Assembly: GCA_028287305.1 (NCBI GenBank)
Contig: JAQBPX010000014.1
Coordinates: 310,001 to 374,000 of the forward strand
DNA: 64,000 bases
From: Gemmatimonadota bacterium
GTDB taxonomy: Bacteria > Gemmatimonadota > Gemmatimonadetes > Gemmatimonadales > Gemmatimonadaceae
Direction of reading: 5' to 3'
Within the stretch, counting starts at the first letter, position 1. Each line of letters opens with the position of its first letter. Below, piece by piece: positions 1 to 7,187 of the stretch. A model generated the notes under the pieces. The model saw only the letters and a program-made list of their open reading frames with translations, ran no database searches and was not told where the DNA came from. A program made the position numbers and the translations under genes.

Positions 1-378
1 GCGCGCGCCGCGCGGCAGCATGGCCTGGTTGCGATTGCTCTCCGGCATCTCGCGCCCGAAGCGCGCGCGCCAGCGCTCCTGCATCCAGCCCACGTGCTCC
101 TCATCCAGGAACATCTCGCGCCCGAAGATGCGCGCGATGCTCGGCTTCGTGAGGTCGTCGCTGGTGGGCCCCAGCCCGCCGGTGGTGATCACGGCGCCGG
201 TGCGGTCGAGTGCCGCCTGCACGGCGTCCACGATCTCGCCGGCGGTGTCGCCCACCGTGGCGCGGCGGCGAATCGTGATGCCCGCGTCGGCCAGCTGTCG
301 CGCGAGGTGGGCCGCGTTCGTGTCGATCGTGAAGCCGAGCAGCAGCTCGTCGCCAATCGTGACCAGCTCGACTTCCAT
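1..378 (-). CDS. cinA: CinA-family protein, N-terminal part (runs off window)
   Basis: Minus-strand reading frame open from an ATG at 376-378 to the window edge, 126 codons visible. It begins MEVELVTIGDELLLG and contains GGLGPTSDD near residue 68, the signature of the molybdopterin-binding-like domain of CinA. CinA proteins hydrolyse pyrophosphate bonds in ADP-ribose-type compounds and, when a C-terminal domain is present, deamidate NMN in pyridine nucleotide salvage. Only the N-terminal domain is visible, so the C-terminal amidase cannot be judged. It lies 13 bp after pgsA, the common pgsA-cinA pairing, and is probably the last gene of the dnaX-to-cinA run. Confidence 0.9.
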   Translation of the reverse strand, partial: MEVELVTIGDELLLGFTIDTNAAHLARQLADAGITIRRRATVGDTAGEIVDAVQAALDRTGAVITTGGLGPTSDDLTKPSIARIFGREMFLDEEHVGWMQERWRARFGREMPESNRNQAMLPRGAR

Positions 379-391
379 TGCGCGGCGGCTG

Positions 392-1126
392 CTACGCGCG
401 CACGCCGCTGCGTGCGTGCGTGAAGACGCGACCATAGCGCGCCAGGTAGAGCACCAGCGACCAGAGCGTGAGCGCCACCGCGGCGGTCATCGTCGTCACG
501 CCAACGAGCCCGTTGAAGAACGCGAAGTCGTGCCAGGCACCGGCGGTCCATCCCCGTGCTGCGGCAAGGGTGGCGATGAAGAACCAGAAGTAGGCGGAGC
601 CCTGCCACACGAGCTGCAGCCCCGTCTTCCACTTCGCGGGCCCGATGGCCGCGATCACCACGCCGCGGCGCGCCGCGGCCTGGCGGAAGATCGTCATCGC
701 GATCTCGCGGCCGAGCACCACGGCCACGATCCACCACGCCAGGCCGACCGGGCCGAATGGCGTGAGGAAGGGGAAGGCCGCGTGCACGCCGTCGGCGCGC
801 ACCATGGGGCCGATCACGCCCGGCACCAGCGACTGGCGCCACGGGGAGAGCAGCGCGCCGTGCGATCCGCTGCCGGCCAGCCAGAACATGGGCACGAAGG
901 TGCCAAGCAGCAGCAGCTTGTCGGCGAGCGGGTCGAGCATGCGCCCGAGGTCGGTCTCCTGCTTGCGCGAGCGCGCGAGGAAGCCGTCCACGTAGTCGCT
1001 GATCGCGGCCACGAGGAAGAGCGCGAAGGCGCAGAGGCGCAGGGTGGATGACGGCGCCAGCGGAAGGATCGCGATCAGCGGCGTGACCGCGATGCGTCCG
1101 ATGGTGAGCGCGTTCGGGAGGTTCAC
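392..1126 (-). CDS. pgsA: CDP-diacylglycerol--glycerol-3-phosphate 3-phosphatidyltransferase
   Basis: An integral membrane enzyme of 244 residues that makes phosphatidylglycerol phosphate from CDP-diacylglycerol and glycerol-3-phosphate. The CDP-alcohol phosphatidyltransferase signature is intact: DYVDGFLAR followed eight residues later by GRMLDPLAD, carrying the four conserved aspartates. Several hydrophobic segments follow. I chose the GTG at 1124-1126 because VNLPNALTIGRIAVTPL is the typical N-terminus of the family; the frame stays open upstream, but that extension overlaps mglA and looks non-coding. It sits 16 bp after mglA and 13 bp before cinA. Confidence 0.92.
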   Translation of the reverse strand: MNLPNALTIGRIAVTPLIAILPLAPSSTLRLCAFALFLVAAISDYVDGFLARSRKQETDLGRMLDPLADKLLLLGTFVPMFWLAGSGSHGALLSPWRQSLVPGVIGPMVRADGVHAAFPFLTPFGPVGLAWWIVAVVLGREIAMTIFRQAAARRGVVIAAIGPAKWKTGLQLVWQGSAYFWFFIATLAAARGWTAGAWHDFAFFNGLVGVTTMTAAVALTLWSLVLYLARYGRVFTHARSGVRA

Positions 1127-1142
1127 CTGCCGGCCCCGTCGC

Positions 1143-1820
1143 TCAGGCGAGCGACTTGAGTACCAGCTTGCTGACCGCGCGCAGCGTGTCGAACACGCCG
1201 TCGCCGGCCAGCGCAACCGCCTCGAAGTAGGGCGCGCGCTCGATCCACTCGCCGGTGGGCAGCTGCTCGATGAGGTTCTCCCCGGCGTGCCAGGGATCCG
1301 GTGTCACGCGCTGCTTGGCGGGATCGACCACTTCCCATCCCGGGTTGAGCGCGGCCTGCAGCTCCTTGATCGGCGCGGCGTTCGGCAGGTCGCGCTTGTT
1401 GTACTGGATGATGAAGGGGAGCTTCGTCAGGTCGTAGCCGTACTCGGCCATGTTGTCGTAGAGGTTCTGCATGGCCTCCTGGTTCGCCTCCATGCGCTCC
1501 ATCTGCGAGTCGGCCACGAACACGATGCCGTCCACGCCCTTGAGGATGAGCTTGCGGCTGGCGTTGTAGTAGACCTGGCCGGGCACCGTGTAGAGGTGGA
1601 AGCGCGTCTTGAATCCGCGAATCGTCCCGAGGTCCACCGGGAGGAAGTCGAAGAAGAGCGTGCGTTCCGTCTCGGTCGCGAGCGAGATGAGCTTGCCGCG
1701 CGTGTCGGGCTGCACCTTGCCGTACACGTGCTCGAGGTTGGTGGTCTTGCCACCGAGGCCCGAGCCGTAGTACACGATCTTGCAGTTGATCTCGCGGGAC
1801 GCGTAGTTGATCATCGACAT
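1143..1820 (-). CDS. mglA: MglA-type Ras-like GTPase with a C-terminal-half insertion
   Basis: A 225-residue small GTPase of the MglA family, which sets front/rear cell polarity together with the GAP MglB. Visible motifs: P-loop GSGLGGKTT (19-27), TVPGQ (78-82, the family's replacement of the usual DxxG switch II start) and NKRD (141-144). The rest follows MglA closely, ending [18 protein letters not shown]. Odd feature: between LNPG (about 158-161) and YFEAVA (about 198-203) there are about 35 extra residues compared with the roughly 195-residue Myxococcus protein as I remember it. It lies 15 bp after mglB, so the two are co-transcribed. Confidence 0.93.
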   Translation of the reverse strand: MSMINYASREINCKIVYYGSGLGGKTTNLEHVYGKVQPDTRGKLISLATETERTLFFDFLPVDLGTIRGFKTRFHLYTVPGQVYYNASRKLILKGVDGIVFVADSQMERMEANQEAMQNLYDNMAEYGYDLTKLPFIIQYNKRDLPNAAPIKELQAALNPGWEVVDPAKQRVTPDPWHAGENLIEQLPTGEWIERAPYFEAVALAGDGVFDTLRAVSKLVLKSLA

Positions 1821-1835
1821 GCTGTATGTCTCCCC

Positions 1836-2324
1836 TTACTGGAACAGCTTGTCGATTTCGTCATCCGCACCAGCCAGCAGGTGCGGAGCGGCGGCATTAC
1901 CGGCAGTGCCTCGCGAGAACATCGCCTCGAAGAGCTTCGTGAGCTCATCCACGGTGACCTTCATCTTGAGGCGCACGAGGCCGAGCGTCGTGCGATTGTC
2001 GAAGAGCACCACGAGGATCACGCGGCGCGCGACGTCGGCGAGGTACATCGATTCCTTCTCGCCCTGGTGAAAGAGCGACTGGAAGTCGTTCTCGCCGATC
2101 AGCTTCGCCAGCTGGTCGTTGGCGCTGAAGTCGGCGGCCGTGAGGGTGGCAAAGGTCGTGGGGTCGAACTTGGGCTGTTCCCCCACCGTCGCGACCAGCT
2201 GCCCCGTGCGATCGACGAGCATCGCGCAGCGCGCGTTGCACTCGCCCAGGAATCGCTGGAGGGTGACTGTGATCGCGCCGAAGTCATCCTCGGTGAACGA
2301 CCAGCTTGCGGAACCGACGGCCAT
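1836..2324 (-). CDS. mglB: MglB-type roadblock/LC7 protein
   Basis: A 162-residue roadblock/LC7 domain protein. The core (about 20-125) has the alternating strand and helix pattern of the fold, with CAMLVDRTGQLVATVG and RRVILVVLFDNRTTLGLVRL. Its position directly upstream of mglA identifies it as MglB, the GTPase-activating partner that dimerises and stimulates GTP hydrolysis by MglA at the opposite cell pole. The C-terminal tail ends in DDEIDKLFQ, a short acidic motif; such tails in MglB proteins can bind partners, but that role here is inference. The 139 bp upstream of it separates it from recR. Confidence 0.88.
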   Translation of the reverse strand: MAVGSASWSFTEDDFGAITVTLQRFLGECNARCAMLVDRTGQLVATVGEQPKFDPTTFATLTAADFSANDQLAKLIGENDFQSLFHQGEKESMYLADVARRVILVVLFDNRTTLGLVRLKMKVTVDELTKLFEAMFSRGTAGNAAAPHLLAGADDEIDKLFQ

Positions 2325-2420
2325 GTGTGCCTTGATCAGTTTGGGTCCTGAAATTCTCGGACAGGAGGGGCACTGTGTCCACCCCTTTCCCGCTCACCGG
2401 TACTGCAAGTTACCCCTGCT

Positions 2421-2482
2421 GCATCGCCCCCCGGGCGACACCACATCGCCCTCCGGGCGATAACTACATCGCCCTCCGGGCG
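2421..2482. repeat. three tandem small hairpin repeats at the recR end
   Basis: Three consecutive copies of a short palindromic unit, reading catcgccc-cc/tc-cgggcga, starting at about 2422, 2444 and 2467 with a period of about 22-23 bp. Each can form a stem of TCGCCC with GGGCGA. The third copy overlaps the last codons of recR. They lie between recR and mglB, where they may attenuate transcription or protect the 3' end of recR mRNA (inference). No T-tract follows on the minus strand. Confidence 0.6.
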
Positions 2483-3051
2483 GAGAGCGCCTGCGCGATG
2501 GTCACGCCGTCCGCGTATTCCAGGTCGCCACCCACCGGCAGGCCCCGCGCGATGCGCGTGACCGAGACCGGCAGCCCCGCGAGCTGCCGCTGCACCAGCA
2601 GCGCCGTCGCTTCCCCTTCCAGGCTGGGATTGGTGGCCATGATGACCTCCTGCACCCCGCCTTCCCGCACCCGCTCCAGCAACGCCGAGAGCGTCAGGTC
2701 GTCCGGTCCCACTCCATCGAGCGGGGAGAGCCGTCCTCCCAGCACGTGGTACACGCCGCGGTATTCACCTGCCCGCTCGATGGCGCCGATGTCCGACGCC
2801 TCCTCCACCACGCACAGCAGCCGCGGATCGCGCCGCGGGTCACGGCAGATGACGCACAGCTCCTCCTCCGTCAGGTTGAAGCAGCGGGTGCAGGGACGCA
2901 CCCGGTCGCTCAGCGTCAGCAGCGAGTTGGCAAGCCGCCTCGCCTGCTCCGGCGATTGCTTCAGCAGGTGGTAGGTGAGCCGCAGGGCAGTCTTGCGACC
3001 GATTCCCGGCAACCGCGCGAGCTCGGACGCGAGCTCCTCGATCGCCGACAT
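2464..3051 (-). CDS. recR: recombination mediator RecR
   Basis: 195 residues, the usual RecR length. It acts with RecF/RecO to load RecA on gapped DNA coated with SSB. An N-terminal helix-hairpin-helix (LARLPGIGRKTALRLTYHLL) is followed by a C4 zinc finger (C54, C57, C66, C69) and a Toprim domain beginning LLCVVEEASD. The start ATG at 3049-3051 lies 1 bp after the ybaB stop. The order dnaX-ybaB-recR is conserved widely in bacteria and supports the calls of all three. Confidence 0.96.
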   Translation of the reverse strand: MSAIEELASELARLPGIGRKTALRLTYHLLKQSPEQARRLANSLLTLSDRVRPCTRCFNLTEEELCVICRDPRRDPRLLCVVEEASDIGAIERAGEYRGVYHVLGGRLSPLDGVGPDDLTLSALLERVREGGVQEVIMATNPSLEGEATALLVQRQLAGLPVSVTRIARGLPVGGDLEYADGVTIAQALSARRAM

Positions 3052-3052
3052 G

Positions 3053-3370
3053 CTAAAAGGGCAACTTGAACGGGAGGGACACCCCTCCCGCGATCTTCTT
3101 CATCTCATCCGCCGCGTGGGCCTGCGCACGCTTCTGCGCCTCGGACACCGCCACGACGATCAGGTCCTCCAGCATCTCGACGTCGGCGGCCTTCAGCACC
3201 GACGGGTCGATCTTCACGCGCTGGATCTCCCCGGTTCCGCTCACCTCGGCGCTCACCATGCCACCGCCAGCAGACCCGCTGAGCGTCGCGCGCTGGAGCT
3301 CCTCCTGGACCTGGGTCATGCGGCCCTGCATCTCCTGCGCTTGCTGCAGGATCTTCATGAAATCGGCCAT
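3053..3370 (-). CDS. YbaB/EbfC nucleoid-associated protein
   Basis: A 105-residue protein of the YbaB/EbfC family, a tweezer-like dimer that binds DNA and is usually encoded between dnaX and recR. The N-terminal helix MADFMKILQQAQEMQGRMTQ and the central GGGMVSAEVSGTGEIQRVKIDPSVLK match the family well. Family members coat DNA or bind specific inverted repeats; which holds here cannot be read from the sequence. It sits between dnaX (47 bp upstream) and recR (1 bp downstream). Confidence 0.93.
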   Translation of the reverse strand: MADFMKILQQAQEMQGRMTQVQEELQRATLSGSAGGGMVSAEVSGTGEIQRVKIDPSVLKAADVEMLEDLIVVAVSEAQKRAQAHAADEMKKIAGGVSLPFKLPF

Positions 3371-3417
3371 TCCACTTCGACGGCTGGGAAGAGGGTAAAG
3401 TATCCCCGCTGCGGCGG

Positions 3418-5154
3418 TCAGTCCACCACCTCGAGGTCGAGCGCGTCGATCGCCGCGGCGAGCACCGCGTCCTTCTTGCGGAGGGTGTCCAGGCGCTGGA
3501 CTCGGATCTCGTCGTCCGTCAGGCGCTTCTGGGGCACGGGAGCACCGCCATCAGTGCGGCGGACCACGACGCGCTCCACCCCGGGGAACCACTCGCGCAA
3601 CGCCGCCACCACGTCGCCCTTTCCCGACTCGAACGCCTGCGCGTACAGGTCATTCTCCGCGCTCAACTCCACCGCGAGCACGCCTGCCGCATTGATGGAC
3701 ACGGGCGACGCATGCTGCAGCACGGTGGTGAGCATCCCCTTGCCCGTCCGCTGGATACTCTCGACCAGGTCCTCCCAGCGCCCGGCGACCGCGCTGAGCT
3801 CCGGGACGTGAGCGGCGCGAACCGCCGCTGAAGGGCCGGCCACGGCGCGCTGGGGAATCGGCGCGGCCTGAGGCCGTGTGGGCGCCGGCGGGGCCCCCGT
3901 TTCGGTCTCGCGGTGCCCCTCCGCGAGACCCGGATTAGGGCGGCTGCCGCCCCTCGGGGGCGCGATGGGAGCCACGGCGGGGGGTGACCCGCCTACCGGC
4001 CCTCCCACCGGCCCTCCCCCCGGCCCCAGCGCGCGCAGCACCGCCTCCAGCTCCACCGTGCGGTCCATCAGCGCAAAGCGCACCAGCATGGCCTCCAGCA
4101 GCAGCTGCTGCTGCCCGCTCTTCCGGAACCGGATCTCCAGCTCGGCCAGCGCATTGAGCATCCGGAGCAGGTCGCCTGCCGGGATCCGGTCCTTGCGGCT
4201 CGTGAGCGCCTCGCGCGCCCGATCGGACAGGTCGGGCGGCGAGCCGCCGAGCGTGGTCGCGAGCTGGGCGCGCAGCATGTCGGCCAGCCCCGCGAGGAAC
4301 TGCCCCAAGTCCACGCCGCCGTCGGCAAGCCGGGCCACCATGGGAAACACGTCCTGCGCGCGGCGCTCGGCAATCATGTCGAGCACGCCGAGGAGCTCAT
4401 CCTCCGCCACGAGCCCCAGCGCCTCGCGCACGTGGTCGGCCGTCACGCGACCGTCGCCCATGGCGAGCACCTGGTCGGTGAGCGAGAGCGCATCGCGCAT
4501 GGAACCATCGGCCGCGCGCGCGATCATCGCGATCGCCTCGGGCTCCGCGGTGATCTTTTCGCTGGCCAGCACCGTGACGAGGCGCGCGCGAATGTCGGCG
4601 GGGCCGATGCGCTTGAGGTCGAAGCGCTGCAGGCGGCTGAGCACCGGCGCGGCCGTCTGCGCAATCTTGTACGGCTCGGTGGTGGCGAACACGAACACCA
4701 CGCGCGGGGGCGGCTCCTCGAGCACCTTGAGGAGCGAGTTCCACGCCTCGCGCGTGAGCATGTGCGCCTCGTCCACGATGTAGACCTTGTAGCGGTCGTC
4801 GCCCGAGGGCGCATACATCGCGCGCTCGCGCAGGTCGCGCGCATCGTCCACGCCGCGATTGGAGGCCGCGTCGATCTCGATCACGTCGAGCGAGGCGCTG
4901 CCGGCCCAGATGCGCGTGCAGCTCGTGCAGGCCCCACAGGGCTCGCCGTCGGGCTGCCGGTTCTCGCAGTTGAGCGCCATCGCCAGCACGCGCGCGAGCG
5001 TCGTCTTGCCGGTGCCGCGCGGGCCGCAGAGCAGGTAGCCGTGCGCCACGCGGTCGCGCGCGATCGCCCCCTTCAGCGTGGTCGCCACGTGCGACTGCAC
5101 GGCGACGTCGGCGAAGGTGCGCGGGCGATACTTGCGGGCGAGGGCGAGTGACAT
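3418..5154 (-). CDS. dnaX: DNA polymerase III subunit gamma/tau
   Basis: A clamp-loader ATPase of 578 residues. AAA+ features are intact: Walker A GPRGTGKT (44-51), zinc-binding cysteines C63, C73, C76, C79, and Walker B VYIVDEAH (124-131). A Pro/Gly-rich linker (GGPVGGPVGG) separates the ATPase core from a C-terminal domain. I chose the ATG at 5152-5154 because MSLALARKYRPRTFADV is the canonical N-terminus; the longer frame upstream runs back through the SRP RNA and its terminator and cannot be real. First protein gene of the dnaX-ybaB-recR run. Confidence 0.95.
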   Translation of the reverse strand: MSLALARKYRPRTFADVAVQSHVATTLKGAIARDRVAHGYLLCGPRGTGKTTLARVLAMALNCENRQPDGEPCGACTSCTRIWAGSASLDVIEIDAASNRGVDDARDLRERAMYAPSGDDRYKVYIVDEAHMLTREAWNSLLKVLEEPPPRVVFVFATTEPYKIAQTAAPVLSRLQRFDLKRIGPADIRARLVTVLASEKITAEPEAIAMIARAADGSMRDALSLTDQVLAMGDGRVTADHVREALGLVAEDELLGVLDMIAERRAQDVFPMVARLADGGVDLGQFLAGLADMLRAQLATTLGGSPPDLSDRAREALTSRKDRIPAGDLLRMLNALAELEIRFRKSGQQQLLLEAMLVRFALMDRTVELEAVLRALGPGGGPVGGPVGGSPPAVAPIAPPRGGSRPNPGLAEGHRETETGAPPAPTRPQAAPIPQRAVAGPSAAVRAAHVPELSAVAGRWEDLVESIQRTGKGMLTTVLQHASPVSINAAGVLAVELSAENDLYAQAFESGKGDVVAALREWFPGVERVVVRRTDGGAPVPQKRLTDDEIRVQRLDTLRKKDAVLAAAIDALDLEVVD

Positions 5155-5212
5155 GGAATGGCGGGGAGGGACCCGGAATATCGGCGCGCGCGGAGCCGAA
5201 CGCCAGCAATGC

Positions 5213-5253
5213 AAAACGCGGGGAGCAGCTCTCGAAAGAGCACACTCCCCGCG
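5213..5253 (-). terminator. Rho-independent terminator of the SRP RNA gene
   Basis: On the minus strand an 8-bp stem GCGGGGAG/CTCCCCGC, with an inner CTCTTTCGAGAG hairpin, is followed by GTTTTG. It begins a few bases after the predicted SRP RNA 3' end and lies upstream of dnaX, so it should separate SRP RNA from the dnaX message. Confidence 0.85.
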
Positions 5254-5256
5254 CCA

Positions 5257-5355
5257 GTGCCCCAGGCCTGACGAAGCGACGCTGGACATCGCATGCCGCT
5301 GCTACCTTTCGGTCCTGACGGAGTTAGAGAGCCTTCGCCCTTCGGGACCTGGGAC
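5257..5355 (-). ncRNA. ffs: bacterial signal recognition particle RNA (small type)
   Basis: About 99 nt on the minus strand. The core GTCAGGACC-GAAA-GGTAGCAGC is the helix 8 apical domain of bacterial SRP RNA: a GNRA tetraloop closing a short stem and the symmetric/asymmetric internal loops that bind Ffh. The ends pair (GTCCCAGG at 5348-5355 with CCTGGGGC at 5259-5266). It has its own promoter and terminator and stands directly before dnaX, an arrangement also seen in Bacillus (scr-dnaX). The tetraloop is GAAA rather than the GGAA of E. coli. Exact ends are estimated from the pairing and may be off by a few bases. Confidence 0.92.
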
Positions 5356-5362
5356 GAATGAA

Positions 5363-5391
5363 AATCTAGCGACGGAGTCAGGCGTTCTCAA
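5363..5391 (-). promoter_or_regulatory. promoter of the SRP RNA gene
   Basis: Minus strand TTGAGA (5386-5391), a 17-bp spacer and TAGATT (5363-5368), placing the start point at about 5356, exactly where the folded SRP RNA begins. The -35 box overlaps the 3' end of the threonine aldolase gene. Confidence 0.75.
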
Positions 5392-6406
5392 GCAGCCGGG
5401 ACACTATCGCCCCCGCCGTGCGGGCCTCGTCGAGCGAGACGTCAAGGTAAAAGGTGGCGCGCACGCGCACGGGAGTCCACGCGGTGAGCCGCACGCCCGC
5501 TTCCAGCGCGCGCTGCACGAGCGCCGGCGAGTCCCCGGCGTGTGGCAGGTCGAGCATCACGATGTTGGTCTCGGGCTCGGCCATCGTCACTCCCGGCGCG
5601 CCGGCAAGGGCCTCGGCGAATGTGCGCGCCTTGTCGTGATCGAGCGCCAGCTTCGGGAGCTGCGTATCGAGTGCGTGAAGCGCCGCCGCCGCGAGTATTC
5701 CCGACTGGCGCAGCGAGCCACCGAGCCGCTTGCGAATGCTCCAGAGCTCCTCCTCGCGCGCGGCGCCGAAGGCGAGCGCGGCGCCGATGGGCGCGCCCAG
5801 TCCCTTCGAGAGCGAGACCATCACGGTGTCGGCGCAGGCGGTGAAGTGGCCGAGCGGCGTTCCGCTCGCCGCTGACGCATTCCACAGGCGCGCGCCGTCG
5901 AGGTGCACGGGCAGCTGCTGCGCGCGGGCGACATCGGCGATCGCGCGCATTTCCTCGAGGGGCGTCACGCGTCCGCCCGCGCCGTTATGGGTGTTCTCCA
6001 CGCAGACGAGGCTCGCGCGGGGGCTGAACTTCGACGCGGGGCGGAGGGTGCGACGCAGGTCCTCCGCGCGCATCACGCCGTTGGCGCTGGCCGTCACGGT
6101 GCGGAGCTGTACGCCGGCGAGCCCCGCGGCGCCGGCCATCTCCCAGTGGATGATGTGCGCGTCGGCATCGATGAGGACCTCGGTGCCCGGGCGCGTGTGC
6201 AGCCAGATGGCGGCCTGGTTCGCCATCACGCCGCTGGGGAAGAACATCGCGCGCTCGGTGCCGAGCAGTTCGGCCAGCCGCGACTCGAGGCGGCGCGTGG
6301 TGGGATCGCCGTCGCGATCGTCGTCGCCGACCTCCGCGTTCGCCATCGCCTGGCGCATGGCGGCGGTGGGGCGGGAGAGCGTGTCGCTGCGGAGGTCGAT
6401 GGTCAT
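5378..6406 (-). CDS. low-specificity L-threonine aldolase (PLP enzyme)
   Basis: 342 residues of the fold-type I, beta-eliminating-lyase family. It cleaves threonine or allo-threonine to glycine and acetaldehyde. Motifs: N-terminal IDLRSDT, HLDGAR (168-173, aspartate contacting the PLP ring) and SLSKGLGAPIG with the PLP lysine at about K201. I chose the ATG at 6404-6406, whose protein begins MTIDLRSDT as in homologues; ten extra residues would be possible from 6436. It is followed closely by the SRP RNA promoter. Confidence 0.93.
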   Translation of the reverse strand: MTIDLRSDTLSRPTAAMRQAMANAEVGDDDRDGDPTTRRLESRLAELLGTERAMFFPSGVMANQAAIWLHTRPGTEVLIDADAHIIHWEMAGAAGLAGVQLRTVTASANGVMRAEDLRRTLRPASKFSPRASLVCVENTHNGAGGRVTPLEEMRAIADVARAQQLPVHLDGARLWNASAASGTPLGHFTACADTVMVSLSKGLGAPIGAALAFGAAREEELWSIRKRLGGSLRQSGILAAAALHALDTQLPKLALDHDKARTFAEALAGAPGVTMAEPETNIVMLDLPHAGDSPALVQRALEAGVRLTAWTPVRVRATFYLDVSLDEARTAGAIVSRLLENA

Positions 6407-6434
6407 GACGTGGAGCGCGTGAAACGACGACAAC

Positions 6435-6473
6435 AAAACGGCGGCGCACCGAATGTAGCTCGGTGCGCCGCCG
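6435..6473 (-). terminator. terminator after the small lipoprotein gene
   Basis: A 14-bp perfect stem (6439-6452 with 6460-6473, core GGCGGCGCACCGA) with a 7-nt loop, followed on the minus strand by TTTT (6438-6435). It ends the lipoprotein transcript before threonine aldolase. Confidence 0.85.
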
Positions 6474-6493
6474 CGTGCGTCGTGCTGCCCTGG

Positions 6494-6784
6494 CTACTCC
6501 TGGGGCGGCTTCTTGACGTCGACGGTCGGGACCTTGACCGCGGTCTTCTTCGTGCCGATGACCGGCTTCTGGACGATGAGGGTCTCGGGCTTGGTGCCGA
6601 CGACCGGGGTGTTGATGGAGTCGGTCTTCGTGCCAACGTCGACGGTGGGGACCTTCACCGTGTGCGAGTCGGTCGAGACGTTGACATCCGGCGTCTTGAC
6701 CTGGTACTCACCATCACCCGTCTTTTTGCAGCCGACCATCGCGATGGACGCGACCGTGGCGACTGCCAGCATCAGTTTGCGCAC
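6494..6784 (-). CDS. small repetitive lipoprotein
   Basis: A 96-residue protein starting at the GTG at 6782-6784, preceded by a strong ribosome site GGAGGT eight bases upstream. The N-terminus VRKLMLAVATVASIAMVGCKK is a lipoprotein signal with the probable lipidated cysteine at C19. The mature part is built of four or five imperfect repeats of about 10 residues with the pattern V-x-x-P-x-V-x-V/G-T-K (VKTPDVNV, VKVPTVDVGTK, INTPVVGTK, VQKPVIGTK, VKVPTVDVKK), rich in Val, Thr, Pro and Lys. No known family recognised. A long palindromic repeat element lies upstream and a terminator follows. Function unknown; an envelope spacer or periplasmic fibre is a guess. Confidence 0.75.
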   Translation of the reverse strand: MRKLMLAVATVASIAMVGCKKTGDGEYQVKTPDVNVSTDSHTVKVPTVDVGTKTDSINTPVVGTKPETLIVQKPVIGTKKTAVKVPTVDVKKPPQE

Positions 6785-6900
6785 GTGACTTACCTCCGAG
6801 GTGTTAGGGGCGTGCGTATGTACGAAAGGCAACCTTCGGGCCAGACACAGCCGTGTCGCCGGTTGAGAGCAGGAATGTGATTCCAAGACTCGGGGCTCCT

Positions 6901-7168
6901 CGCGCTCCACACGTACGACTTCTTTCGGCGTAACGGCGTCCTTGGTCTCCTCGGAAACACCGCGGACGAACAGAAGCGGATTCCGCGGATACTGCAAAAC
7001 CGAAGCTTTTGAAAAAGCACACCCATCGGGCTTCGAGCTCGATGGGTGTGCTGTTAACAAAGGATCAGTTGTCGTTGTCGTGTCCGCGCTGTCCGCACCA
7101 GTTCCGCGGCTGTTTCCGAGGAGACCAAGGACGCCGTTACGCCGAAGGAACTGTACGTGTAGGGCGCG
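6901..7168 (-). repeat. palindromic intergenic element, copy 1
   Basis: A 268-bp element with near-identical inverted ends: cgcgctccacacgtac (6901-6916) against gtacgtgtagggcgcg (7153-7168), two mismatches. Inside, 6924-6958 is a perfect 35-nt reverse complement of 7112-7146. The centre is a hairpin with arms GCACACCCATCG/CGATGGGTGTGC (7017-7051). The segments between arms and centre differ on the two sides (A side with CGGATTCCGCGGA; B side with a GTTGTC run). The B end lies 19 bp after the YihY stop codon. Copies 2 and 3 are related in sequence. Confidence 0.85.
7012..7051 (-). terminator. central hairpin of repeat copy 1, minus-strand terminator
   Basis: 12-bp stem GCACACCCATCG/CGATGGGTGTGC with an 11-nt loop, followed on the minus strand by TTTTT (7016-7012). 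It is oriented to stop transcripts leaving the YihY gene. Confidence 0.75.
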
Positions 7169-7187
7169 AGCGGGCAGCCCACGGCCC

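Noticed and set aside
20-1051. Long plus-strand open frame across cinA and pgsA
   Set aside because: Arg/Ala/Gly-rich shadow typical of high-GC DNA; the opposite strand carries the clear cinA and pgsA motifs.
2325-2463. Sigma-70 promoter for mglBA
   Set aside because: TTGCAG on the minus strand has no -10 at 16-18 bp; not supportable.
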